DNA from: Acidobacteriota bacterium
Lineage (GTDB): Bacteria > Acidobacteriota > Vicinamibacteria > Vicinamibacterales > JAKQTR01
Direction of reading: 5' to 3'
NCBI GenBank assembly: GCA_029562975.1
Contig: JAKQTR010000024.1
Location: 1 to 64,000, forward strand
Length of the DNA stretch: 64,000 nucleotides
The notes under the pieces were generated by a model. That model worked only from the letters and a program-made list of their open reading frames with translations, ran no database searches and was not told the origin of the DNA. The first letter of the stretch is position 1; every line of letters starts with the position of its first letter. Both the position numbers and the translations under genes were made by a program. Positions 42,926-50,507 of this stretch are shown in pieces.

Positions 42926-43648
42926 ATCGCTTTCGATCGCTTCGGCCCACGGCGCGAAGAGCGCACACGCGTCAACGAGCGCATCCGGGTGCGCGAGATC
43001 CGCGTCATCGACGACACGGGCCAGCAGCTGGGCATCATGCCGCCGCCGCAGGCCCTGGCCTTGGCCCGCAGCAAGGGACTGGACCTAGTGGAGGTCGCCG
43101 CGACGGCGAACCCTCCCGTCTGCCGGATCATGGATTTCGGCAAGTACCAGTACCAGGAGCAGAAGCGGCAGCGCGAGGCGCGCAAGCACCAGAAGGTGAC
43201 CGAGGTCAAGGAGATCAAGTTCCGCCCGAAGGTGGACGAGCACGACTACCTGTTCAAGAAGAAGCACATCGAGCGCTTCCTCGCGGACGGCGACAAGGTC
43301 AAGGCCACGATCTTCTTCCGCGGGCGCGAGATGGCGCATCCGGAGATCGGCCGGCGCATCCTCGATCGGCTCCTGCTCGAACTGGAGCACATCGCGGTCG
43401 CCGAGAACACGCCGCGCCGGGAAGGCAACACGATGCACGTCATCCTGGCGCGCAGGCCGGGCTGGAAGCCCGCCGCCGCGGCGAAGGCCGCCCCGAAGGC
43501 CGCCGCGCCGGCGGCCAGCGCCGCCCCGGTGGCGCGGGAGCCCGAGGAAGGGTTCCAGCCGGCCGAGGACGACGAAGGCCCGGGCGGGACGGGCGAGAGC
43601 GGCGAGGCCGGGGCCGACGCCTCCGGTTCGTCCGAGACAGAGGAGTAG
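42926..43648 (+). CDS. infC: Translation initiation factor IF-3, ATC start, with a C-terminal extension
   Basis: From the ATC at 42926 the frame reads AFDRFGPRREERTRVNERI followed by RVREIRVIDDTGQQLGIM, the normal IF3 N-domain; the GTG at 42989 would delete the first conserved part. AUU/AUC starts are typical for infC, where IF3 rejects its own non-AUG codon and so autoregulates. IF3 C-domain features (VCRIMDFGKYQYQEQKRQRE, then KHIERFLADGDKVKATIFF) are intact. The protein is 240 residues; after about residue 173 there is an Ala/Lys- then Glu/Gly-rich tail of about 67 residues absent from standard 180-residue IF3. thrS-infC-rpmI-rplT is the canonical order. Confidence 0.95.
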   Translation: MAFDRFGPRREERTRVNERIRVREIRVIDDTGQQLGIMPPPQALALARSKGLDLVEVAATANPPVCRIMDFGKYQYQEQKRQREARKHQKVTEVKEIKFRPKVDEHDYLFKKKHIERFLADGDKVKATIFFRGREMAHPEIGRRILDRLLLELEHIAVAENTPRREGNTMHVILARRPGWKPAAAAKAAPKAAAPAASAAPVAREPEEGFQPAEDDEGPGGTGESGEAGADASGSSETEE

Positions 43649-43657
43649 CAGCACGTC

Positions 43658-43855
43658 ATGCCCAAGCTGAAGACCCATCGCGGCGCCGCCAAGCGCTTCA
43701 AGAAGACGGCGTCCGGGAAGTTCGTCAGGCGGTCCGCCTTCAAACGGCACCTGGCGGCGAGCAAGACCACGAAGCGGAAGCGTCATCTCGGCAAGCCGAG
43801 CGTCGTCTCGCCGGCTGACGCGCCGACGCTGGAGAAGATGCTGCCCTACAAGTGA
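43658..43855 (+). CDS. rpmI: Ribosomal protein bL35
   Basis: A 65-residue basic protein of the large subunit: MPKLKTHRGAAKRFKKTAS, the GKFVRRSAFKRHLAASKT block and KRHLGKPSVVSPADA. Full family length. It begins 9 bases after infC and is separated from rplT by 165 bases, more than usual. Confidence 0.97.
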   Translation: MPKLKTHRGAAKRFKKTASGKFVRRSAFKRHLAASKTTKRKRHLGKPSVVSPADAPTLEKMLPYK

Positions 43856-44020
43856 CGGGGGCTTGAGGCGAGGCGCCGGGCCGGCGGAAGGCGCTGGTTC
43901 GGCGCGAGGCGGGCGCGGGGACTTGGGACCCGGGGAGGCCACCCCCCGGCAATCGGCCCCGGAGCCAGGGCGGGCGCGCACCGCCCGACGTAACCAAGCG
44001 AGTGGCGTGGAGAGTCCATC
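43856..44020 (+). other. Unusually long, structured rpmI-rplT spacer
   Basis: 165 bases, very G+C-rich, without an open frame that looks real. It contains GC-rich hairpin potential, for example CCGGGG(AGGCCA)CCCCCGG near 43932-43950 and GGGCGG/CCGCCC near 43972-43990. The rplT ribosome-binding site (GGAGAG) is near 44008. It may hold an L20-binding autoregulatory site or processing signal; this is inference. Confidence 0.4.
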
Positions 44021-44389
44021 ATGCCGAGAGTCAAGCGTGGCACCGTGCGGCGAGCCAAGCGCAAGCGGCTGCTGTCCCGTGCCAAAGGGTACTTCCTCAA
44101 CAGGAGCAAGCTGCACAGGGCCGCGAAAGAAGCGGTCGACAAGGCCGGCAACTACGCCTTCATCGGGCGCCGCCGCAAGAAACGGGACTTCAGGCAGCTC
44201 TGGATCGTCCGCATCAACGCCGCGGCCAGGGAGAACGGCTCCACGTACCGGGAGTTGATGCAGGGCCTGAAACTGGCGCGCGTGGCCCTGGACCGCAAGC
44301 AGCTGGCGGACCTGGCCGTGCGTGACGCCGCCGCGTTCGCCAGGGTGGTGGACGAGGCAAGAAGGGCCGTCGCGGCCGCCAAGGCGTAG
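44021..44389 (+). CDS. rplT: Ribosomal protein bL20
   Basis: A 122-residue large-subunit assembly protein: MPRVKRGTVRRAKRKRLLS, the AKGYFLNRSKLHRAAKEAV block, and the C-terminal globular domain (RQLWIVRINAAARENG, then YRELMQGLKLARVALDRKQL). In other bacteria L20 represses its own operon by binding an mRNA site. No anomalies seen. Confidence 0.97.
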   Translation: MPRVKRGTVRRAKRKRLLSRAKGYFLNRSKLHRAAKEAVDKAGNYAFIGRRRKKRDFRQLWIVRINAAARENGSTYRELMQGLKLARVALDRKQLADLAVRDAAAFARVVDEARRAVAAAKA

Positions 44390-44416
44390 GGGCCGGAGCA
44401 GCCACCCGGAGCGAGT

Positions 44417-44692
44417 ATGATGAAGACAGGACGGCCGGTCGACACCGAGTCTCTCGACCGGCTGGAGGAAAAGGTCAAGCTGCTGGTGGCCCTGATCGGC
44501 CGCCTGCGCGCCGAACAGGCCCGGATGGGCGACGAGCTCCAGCGGGTATCGAACGAGCTCGACGCGGCACGGGCCGGCCTGAAGGCAGCCGACGGCGCAG
44601 CCGCCGAAGCCGCTGCCCTGAAGGAAGAGCGGGATCTCATCCGCGCCCGCGTCGGCTCCCTGTTGGAGCAACTCGAGGGCCTGGACATCTAG
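44417..44692 (+). CDS. Small coiled-coil protein, ZapB-like
   Basis: A 91-residue protein almost wholly helical coiled coil (SLDRLEEKVKLLVALIGRL and QRVSNELDAARAGL). Its position directly before zapA (9 bases) suggests a ZapB-type cell-division role: ZapB is a short coiled coil that binds ZapA at the Z-ring. Sequence similarity alone would be weak for so simple a protein, so the label rests on context. Start ATG at 44417 with GGAG upstream; a second ATG follows immediately. Confidence 0.6.
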   Translation: MMKTGRPVDTESLDRLEEKVKLLVALIGRLRAEQARMGDELQRVSNELDAARAGLKAADGAAAEAAALKEERDLIRARVGSLLEQLEGLDI

Positions 44693-44701
44693 AGCCTGAC
44701 G

Positions 44702-45031
44702 ATGGCCGAAGGCCTGATTCCGGTGGAGATCTTCGGTCAGCGCTATCCGATCCGGAGCGCGCTCGATCCCCAGTACGTCCGGGAACTGGCCAGCTACGTG
44801 GACGAACGCATGCGGGCGGCTGCCGAGCAGTCGCCCGCCGGCGATTCACTGCGCCTGGCCGTCCTGGCCGCCCTCAATATCGCCGACGAGGCCTGCCGGG
44901 TCCTCGATGCCGAGGACGGCCGCCCGGCCACGCTCTCGGCCCGCCTGGCCGGCATCGAGCGCCTGATCGACGACGCACTGCGGGAGGCCGAGGCGCCCGC
45001 CGAGGCCCCGGCCGCGGCGGAACGGATCTGA
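44702..45031 (+). CDS. zapA: Cell division protein ZapA
   Basis: A 109-residue ZapA, a dimeric FtsZ-crosslinking protein. Family blocks: IPVEIFGQRYPIRSALDPQY, VRELASYVDERMRAAAEQSP and LRLAVLAALNIADEACRVLD. The tail is Ala/Glu-rich. It is followed by a 6S RNA gene, an arrangement known from proteobacteria (zapA-ssrS). Confidence 0.92.
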   Translation: MAEGLIPVEIFGQRYPIRSALDPQYVRELASYVDERMRAAAEQSPAGDSLRLAVLAALNIADEACRVLDAEDGRPATLSARLAGIERLIDDALREAEAPAEAPAAAERI

Positions 45032-45045
45032 CCGCCGCCGCCGGC

Positions 45046-45074
45046 TTGACCCTCTCCCCACCTCGGTCTAAGAT
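45046..45074 (+). promoter_or_regulatory. ssrS: Sigma70 promoter for the 6S RNA
   Basis: TTGACC (45046-45051), 17 bases, TAAGAT (45069-45074), starting 15 bases after the zapA stop. Predicted start about 45081. Confidence 0.75.
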
Positions 45075-45080
45075 GCCATC

Positions 45081-45277
45081 GAGAATACTCACGGGTTCCC
45101 TGCTTTGTGCGTGATGGTGTGGAGGCTCGTTTGAGCCAACGTTGAGTCCCAGGGACTGCAACGCCGTGCGGTGTGCACGCCTCCGAGTCGAGGAAGCCTG
45201 AAGCACGGCTCATAAAGCGGTCCCACCTGCATCGAGCAGGTTCATCGACCTCCCCACACGGCAAAGCGGGGCCTTTC
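45081..45277 (+). ncRNA. ssrS: 6S RNA
   Basis: 6S RNA mimics an open promoter and sequesters sigma70 RNA polymerase in stationary phase. Support here: position right after zapA as in proteobacteria; own promoter; length of about 185-197 bases; closing stem CCCTGCTTTG (45098-45107) with CAAAGCGGGG (45262-45271), then GTGTGG (45117-45122) with CCACAC (45254-45259); a large interior region; an apical hairpin near 45140-45162 (GTTG-AGTCC/GGACT-G-CAAC); and the typical 3'-strand hairpin ACCTGC-ATCGA-GCAGGT (45225-45241) preceded by GAGGAAGCCTGAAGC, like the 6S CCGAGAAGCCUUAAA stretch. Ends are estimated. No protein-coding frame fits. Confidence 0.77.
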
Positions 45278-45365
45278 CTCCCTTCGGCTGCCCCGTCGTT
45301 CGATCCTCATCGAGGGACGCCACGGGGCTCCGGCGCCGGATGCCCGAGCGTCGAAAGGACGCGGC

Positions 45366-46943
45366 ATGAAGCTGGCCTACGTCGTGTACGTGATGAACGC
45401 GATCATCACGGCTGCCGTGTCGGCCGCCGTGTACCTGTTTTGGGTGGCGAACAGAAAACGAATCGCGGCCGAGACGGTCGGCCGCGCCGAGGACGAAGCG
45501 GCCCGCATCACGAAGGAAGCGGAACGGGACGCCGAGACGCGCAAGAAAGAGAGCCTGCTCGAGGCCAAGGAGCGCGCGCACGAGATGCTCGTCGAGGCCG
45601 AGCGGCAGATCCGCGAGCGGCGGCAGCAGCTCGGGGCCGTCGAGCAGACCCTCAACCGGCGCGACGAGAAGCTCACCGAGCGCCTGAGCGCCATCGAGCA
45701 CCGCGACAAGGATCTGCGGTCGCAGGAGCAGCTCCTGGCGAAGCGCGAGAAATCCACCGCCGAAGCCGCCGCCAAGTTCGAGCGGCTCGTGGCCGACCAG
45801 CAGCGCGAGCTCCAGCGGGTCGCCGGCATGACCGGCGACGAGGCGCGGGAGTGCCTGCTCAAGCAGATGGAAGCGGACGCCCGGCGCGACGCCGCGAACC
45901 TCGTCAAGCGCCTCGAGGCCGAGGCCCGCGAAGCGGCGGCCCAGAAGGCCCGCCAGCTCATTACCGAGGCCATCCAGCGGAGCGCGGCCGAGCACGCCAC
46001 GGAGACGACGGTGTCGGTCGTGGATCTTCCGAGCGACGATCTCAAGGGGCGGATCATCGGTCGCGAGGGCCGGAACATCCGCGCGCTCGAGATCGCGACC
46101 GGGGTGGATCTCATCGTGGACGACACGCCCGGCGCCATCATCCTCTCCGGCTTCGACCCCTACCGCCGCCAGATCGCCAAGCAGGCCATCGAGCGCCTGA
46201 TTGCCGACGGGCGCATCCACCCCGCCCGGATCGAGGAGGTGGTCGAGAAAGTGAAGTCGGAGGTCGACGAAGAGGTCCGCCGCGAGGGCGAGGCGGCGGC
46301 GTTCGAGCTGGGCATCCACGACCTGCACCCCGACGTGCTGAAGCTGATGGGGCGCCTCAAGTACCGCACCAGCTACGGCCAGAACGTGCTGAACCACTCG
46401 AAGGAAGTCGCCTTCCTGGCCGGCGCGATGGCGCGGGAGCTGGGGCTGCAGTCCACGGTGGCGGTGCGCGCGGCGTTCCTGCACGACATCGGCAAGGCGG
46501 TCGACCGGGAGATCCAGGGAACGCACCTCGAGATCGGCCTCGACGTCCTGCGGCGGCACGGCGAGCATCCGGCGGTGCTGGACGCGGTCGCCGCGCACCA
46601 CATGGACATCGACTGGCCCTCCCTCGAGGCCATGATCGTGCAGGCGGCCGACGCGATCTCGGCCGCGCGGCCCGGCGCGCGCCGGGACATCCTCGAGTCC
46701 TACGTCAAGCGGCTCGAGAAGCTCGAGGCCATCGCGGACTCCTTCAAGGGCGTGTCCAAGGCGTTCGCCCTGCAGGCCGGGCGCGAGATCCGCATCATGG
46801 TCGAAAGCGAGAAGACCACGGACGAGGAAGCGGTGTGGCTGTCGAAGGACATCGCGCGCCGCATCGAGAACGAGCTCGAGTACCCGGGCCAGATCAAGGT
46901 CACGGTGATCCGCGAGACCCGTGCCGTCGAGTACGCCAAGTAG
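45366..46943 (+). CDS. rny: Ribonuclease Y
   Basis: A 525-residue membrane-anchored endoribonuclease initiating mRNA decay. N-terminal membrane helix (residues about 5-24), long coiled coil to about 200, KH domain with GREGRNIRALEIATGVDL, and HD phosphohydrolase domain with AAFLHDIGKAVDREI and the later VAAHHMDIDWPS. The C-terminal block RPGARRDILESYVKRLEKLE is standard. It is separated from ymdB, its frequent neighbour. RNase Y and an RNase E/G-family enzyme (48969) coexist here. The upstream interval carries the 6S RNA. Confidence 0.97.
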   Translation: MKLAYVVYVMNAIITAAVSAAVYLFWVANRKRIAAETVGRAEDEAARITKEAERDAETRKKESLLEAKERAHEMLVEAERQIRERRQQLGAVEQTLNRRDEKLTERLSAIEHRDKDLRSQEQLLAKREKSTAEAAAKFERLVADQQRELQRVAGMTGDEARECLLKQMEADARRDAANLVKRLEAEAREAAAQKARQLITEAIQRSAAEHATETTVSVVDLPSDDLKGRIIGREGRNIRALEIATGVDLIVDDTPGAIILSGFDPYRRQIAKQAIERLIADGRIHPARIEEVVEKVKSEVDEEVRREGEAAAFELGIHDLHPDVLKLMGRLKYRTSYGQNVLNHSKEVAFLAGAMARELGLQSTVAVRAAFLHDIGKAVDREIQGTHLEIGLDVLRRHGEHPAVLDAVAAHHMDIDWPSLEAMIVQAADAISAARPGARRDILESYVKRLEKLEAIADSFKGVSKAFALQAGREIRIMVESEKTTDEEAVWLSKDIARRIENELEYPGQIKVTVIRETRAVEYAK

Positions 46944-46944
46944 C

Positions 46945-47934
46945 GTGGCCGACGCCGGCGAGCGCGCGCTCGTCGCGCTCGTCCGGGAACGGGTGCGCCC
47001 GGCTCCGGCCTGGGTGGCCGTCGGCCCCGGCGACGACGCGGCTGTCGTGGCCCCCGAGCGGAACGCGCTCGAGGTCCTGACGACCGACGCCCTCGTGGAG
47101 GGCGTGCACTTCGACCGGGCGTTTGTGCCGCCGGATGCCATCGGTCACCGCGCCCTCGCCGTCAACCTGAGCGACCTGGCGGCCATGGGGGCCGCTCCGC
47201 GGTCGGCCCTGCTGTCCCTGGTGCTGCCGCCCGGGCTGCCCCTCGCCGACTTCACGGCCATCCTCGACGGATTCGATGCGCTGGCGCGCGCGCACGGCGT
47301 GGCCCTCCTCGGGGGCAACATCACGCGCTCTCCCGGGCCGCTCGTCATCGACGTCACCGCGATCGGCTCGGTCCGTCCGCGGCGGGTCCTCACCCGCGGC
47401 GGGGCGAGGCCGGGCGACGAGGTCTGGGTGAGCGGCGACATCGGGGCGGCCGCCGCCGGGCTCCAGTCGCTTGCGGCAGGCGAGCCCGGCAGCCCCGACA
47501 TGGCGGCCTGCCGCGCGGCCTTCCTGAGGCCCCGGCCGAGGGTCCGCCTCGGCGCCCTGCTCGGGCGAAACCGGGCGGCCACTTCCTGCATCGATCTAAG
47601 CGATGGGCTTGCCGACGGCCTGCACCAGATCGCGGCTTCGTCAGGGGCCGGCGTCGAGGTCGACGGCCGGTCCGTCCCGATCCTGCCGGCGGCATCGGCC
47701 TGGTTCGAGGCCCGGGGGAAGGACCCGCTTCTCGAGGCCGCCGCAGGCGGAGACGACTACGAGCTGCTGTTCACGGTCGGGCCGAAGGGCCGGGGCGCCT
47801 TCTCGGCCGTTCGGCGCCAGGCGGGCGGCGTGCGGCTGACGCGCATCGGCGTCGTGCGGGCGGGATCGGGCGTGTCGCTGCGGCGCGGCGGCGCGGCCGA
47901 GCCCCTTCCTTCGGGATTCGAGCATTTCCAGTGA
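46945..47934 (+). CDS. thiL: Thiamine-monophosphate kinase
   Basis: A 329-residue ATP-dependent kinase making thiamine pyrophosphate. PurM-like features: VAVGPGDDAAVV (metal Asp residues), TTDALVEGVHFDRAF, LAVNLSDLAAMGAAPRS, the nucleotide loop LLGGNITRSPGPL, and SCIDLSDGLADGLHQ with GGDDYELLFTV near the end. The start is a GTG at 46945, one base after the rny stop, with no clear Shine-Dalgarno of its own, so translation is probably coupled to rny. The DUF2062 gene overlaps its stop (GTGA). Confidence 0.95.
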   Translation: MADAGERALVALVRERVRPAPAWVAVGPGDDAAVVAPERNALEVLTTDALVEGVHFDRAFVPPDAIGHRALAVNLSDLAAMGAAPRSALLSLVLPPGLPLADFTAILDGFDALARAHGVALLGGNITRSPGPLVIDVTAIGSVRPRRVLTRGGARPGDEVWVSGDIGAAAAGLQSLAAGEPGSPDMAACRAAFLRPRPRVRLGALLGRNRAATSCIDLSDGLADGLHQIAASSGAGVEVDGRSVPILPAASAWFEARGKDPLLEAAAGGDDYELLFTVGPKGRGAFSAVRRQAGGVRLTRIGVVRAGSGVSLRRGGAAEPLPSGFEHFQ

Positions 47935-48449
47935 CGCGACTCACGCAGGCGGCGCTCCGGACACACATGGAGGCGCTGCTGCGCGTCGGCGACTCGCCGA
48001 GGCGGACGGCCCTCGCCTTCGCCGTCGGCGTGTTCATCGGCTTCTCGCCGGTGCTCGGCCTGCACACGCTCATCGCGCTCGCCGTGGCGTTCCTGTTCGG
48101 CCTGAACCGGGTGGCCGTCATCCTCGGGGTCTACTCGAACCTGCCCTGGTTGATCGGGCCCTACTACACGCTCACGACGGCGGCGGCGGCGAAGGCGTTC
48201 GGGGTGGCGCTGCCGCCCTCGTTCGCGCGCCAGCTGGCCGGCCTGCTCGCCCGCCCGTCCCTGAGGGCCGCCTTCTGGACCGATCTCGGAGCGCTCGCCG
48301 CGCCGTTGGCGTGGCCGTTCGTGCTGGGGTCGCTGGCCGGCGCGACCGCCCTCGGAGCGCTGGCCTACGCGGTCGCTCGGCCGTCCATCGAGGCGGGTCG
48401 GCGGCGGCGCGCCCTCCGCCGGCCGGACGCCCTCCCGGAGGCGCGGTGA
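47931..48449 (+). CDS. DUF2062 domain membrane protein
   Basis: A 172-residue protein of the DUF2062 family: DSPRRTALAFAVGVFIGFSPVLG, which is the family's signature around a conserved FxGxSP, and NRVAVILGVYSNLPWLIGP. About three or four membrane segments. Function is unknown. The GTG start overlaps the thiL stop and its own stop overlaps the next ATG (TGATG), so thiL, this gene and the 3D-domain gene are coupled. Confidence 0.88.
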   Translation: MTRLTQAALRTHMEALLRVGDSPRRTALAFAVGVFIGFSPVLGLHTLIALAVAFLFGLNRVAVILGVYSNLPWLIGPYYTLTTAAAAKAFGVALPPSFARQLAGLLARPSLRAAFWTDLGALAAPLAWPFVLGSLAGATALGALAYAVARPSIEAGRRRRALRRPDALPEAR

Positions 48450-48952
48450 TGCAGGTCTCCGCCCGCTGGCACCACCTCGTCGGCACCGGCGTCTTCGCGC
48501 TGGCCATGGTGCTGCTGTACCAGGTGACGACCGTGGACTCGCGCTACGCCGCGCGGCAGGCGGTGCTGCGCGAGGCGTCGGCCGTGCCGGCGCCCGGCGC
48601 CCGCCTGCGCTTCAGCGCGACCGCCTACTGCAAGGGAGAGGTCACCGCGTCCGGCGTCCGGCCGCGCACCGGCGTCGCCGCCGCCGACCCGGCGCTGCTC
48701 CCGGTCGGGTCGGTCATCCAGGTTGTCGACGAGCAGCCGTACACCGGCATCTACACCATCATGGACACCGGCCCGCTGGTGCAGGGACGCCACATCGATC
48801 TCTACATGTGGAGCTGCACCGAGGCCCTCGCCTTCGGCCGGCGCGCCGTGGACGTGACCGTCCTGCGGCTCGGCTGGAACCCGAGGACGAGCACGTCCGG
48901 ATTGCTGCCGGCGCGGCCGCTGCCGGTGACGACGCTCCCCATCCCGCGCTAA
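48449..48952 (+). CDS. 3D-domain (double-psi beta-barrel) exported protein
   Basis: A 167-residue protein with an N-terminal membrane anchor or signal (residues about 12-30) and a 3D domain: ARLRFSATAYCKGEVTASGV, RPRTGVAAADPALLPVGSV, TIMDTGPLVQGRHIDLYM. The three aspartates (AADP, IMDTG, HIDLYM) are those that name the domain, found in Rpf, MltA-like and RlpA-related cell-wall lytic enzymes. Peptidoglycan binding or cleavage is probable by family only. Convergent with rng, 16 bases apart. Confidence 0.85.
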   Translation: MQVSARWHHLVGTGVFALAMVLLYQVTTVDSRYAARQAVLREASAVPAPGARLRFSATAYCKGEVTASGVRPRTGVAAADPALLPVGSVIQVVDEQPYTGIYTIMDTGPLVQGRHIDLYMWSCTEALAFGRRAVDVTVLRLGWNPRTSTSGLLPARPLPVTTLPIPR

Positions 48953-48968
48953 CGCGGCCGGGGCCGGC

Positions 48969-50507
48969 TCAGAGCACCATCACGTCGAACTGCTCGTGGT
49001 GCAGGTGCGGATCGGCCTTGACGATCACCCGCGTGCCGACGGCCGCCTCCAGCTCCTTCAGCACCGCGGCCTCCTCTTCCCGGAGCGCCCGGGCGATGTC
49101 CGGGTTGACGCGCAGCTGGACGCCCAGCCCCTCCACCCCGCTGCCGAGCTTGGCCACCTCATCGAGGATCTCGTAGCAGATCGTCGCCGACGACCGGATG
49201 ACGCCCGTGCCCGAGCAGTAGGGGCACGGCTGCGTCATCACGCGCTCCAGGCTCTGCTTCACCCGCTTTCGCGTCACGATGATCAGCCCGAAGTCGGACA
49301 CCTGGACGGCCTTCGACGGCGAGCGGTCCCGGGCGAGCTCCTGATCCAGCGCCTGCGAGACCTTCTGCCGGTTCTTCCGCTCCTCCATGTCGATGAAGTC
49401 GAGCACGATGATGCCGCCGAGATCCCGGAGCCGGATCTGGCGGACGATCTCCTTCACGGCCTCGATGTTGGTCTTGACGATCGTGTCCTCGAGGCGGTCG
49501 TTCCGCTTGCCGACGAAGCGCCCGGTGTTGACGTCGATGGCGACGAGCGCCTCGGTCTGGTTGATGACGATGTACCCGCCGGACTTGAGCCAGACCTTGC
49601 TGCGCAGGGCCTTGTCGATCTCGGACTGGACGCCGTACTCCTGGAAGATCGGAAAGGCCTTCGTGTAGTGCTTCACCCGCGGCGTGAGCGAGGGCATGAT
49701 GCGCTGCACGAGGTCCCGGACGCGGCGGTACTCCGCCGCGTTGTCGATGCGGATCGCCGAGTAGTCCTCGCTCAGCAGGTCCCGGATCATCTTGGCGACC
49801 AGGCCCTGCTCCCGGTACACGACGGCCGGGCACGTCGAGGCGTCCAGGTTCCGGCGGATCTCCTCCCAGGCCCGCTTGAAGTACGCCAGGTCGGCGACCA
49901 GGTCCGCCTCCGGCCGGCCGGCCGCGGCGGTGCGGATGATCACGCCGCCGGCGAACCCCTCGGCCTCGCGGAACGCGCGAACGATGCTCCGCAGCCGCGA
50001 TCGCTCGTCGCGGGCCTCGATCTTCCGCGACACGCCGACGTGATCGACGGTCGGCAGGAAGACGAGGAAGCGCCCGGCCATCGTCACGTGGCACGTCAGG
50101 CGGGCGCCTTTCGTCCCGAGCGGCTCCTTCGCCACCTGGACGAGGACTTCCTGCCCCGCCTTGAGGAGCGCCTCGATCTTCGGCTCGTCGTCCTTGGCCC
50201 GCCCGCCCGCCTCCGCCGGGTCCGCCGCGGCCTCGTCGCCCTCGTCGTCTCCACCCTCGAGGCGCCCGAAGGCGTCCATGGTGTCCACGACGTCGGACAC
50301 GTAGAGGAAGCCGTCCCGCTCGAGGCCGATGTCCACGAAGGCGCACTGCATGCCGGGCAGCACCCTGGAGACGCGGCCCTTGTAGAGGTTGCCCACGACC
50401 CCGCGCTGGCGCTCGCGCTCGACGGACACCTCCACGACCTGGTCATCCTCGAGCACGGCGACCATCGTCTGGTGGCCGTTGGACGTCACGATCATCTCCT
50501 TGTCCAC
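48969..50507 (-). CDS. rng: Ribonuclease G (RNase E/G family)
   Basis: A 512-residue endoribonuclease for rRNA maturation and mRNA decay. S1 domain at residues 35-135 (GNLYKGRVSRVLPGMQCAFV), catalytic DNase-I-like part (VAIDVNTGRFVGKRN, and GGIIVLDFIDM with both metal aspartates) and the zinc-link CPYCSGTG. An acidic insertion of about 35 residues (EGGDDEGDEAAADPAE...) interrupts the S1 domain. The GTG start at 50507 is chosen: VDKEMIVTSNGHQ aligns with the family N-terminus and GGAGG (50519-50523) lies 11 bases upstream; the ATG at 50495 would touch AAGGAG. Overlaps the rodA stop by one base. Confidence 0.94.
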   Translation of the reverse strand: MDKEMIVTSNGHQTMVAVLEDDQVVEVSVERERQRGVVGNLYKGRVSRVLPGMQCAFVDIGLERDGFLYVSDVVDTMDAFGRLEGGDDEGDEAAADPAEAGGRAKDDEPKIEALLKAGQEVLVQVAKEPLGTKGARLTCHVTMAGRFLVFLPTVDHVGVSRKIEARDERSRLRSIVRAFREAEGFAGGVIIRTAAAGRPEADLVADLAYFKRAWEEIRRNLDASTCPAVVYREQGLVAKMIRDLLSEDYSAIRIDNAAEYRRVRDLVQRIMPSLTPRVKHYTKAFPIFQEYGVQSEIDKALRSKVWLKSGGYIVINQTEALVAIDVNTGRFVGKRNDRLEDTIVKTNIEAVKEIVRQIRLRDLGGIIVLDFIDMEERKNRQKVSQALDQELARDRSPSKAVQVSDFGLIIVTRKRVKQSLERVMTQPCPYCSGTGVIRSSATICYEILDEVAKLGSGVEGLGVQLRVNPDIARALREEEAAVLKELEAAVGTRVIVKADPHLHHEQFDVMVL

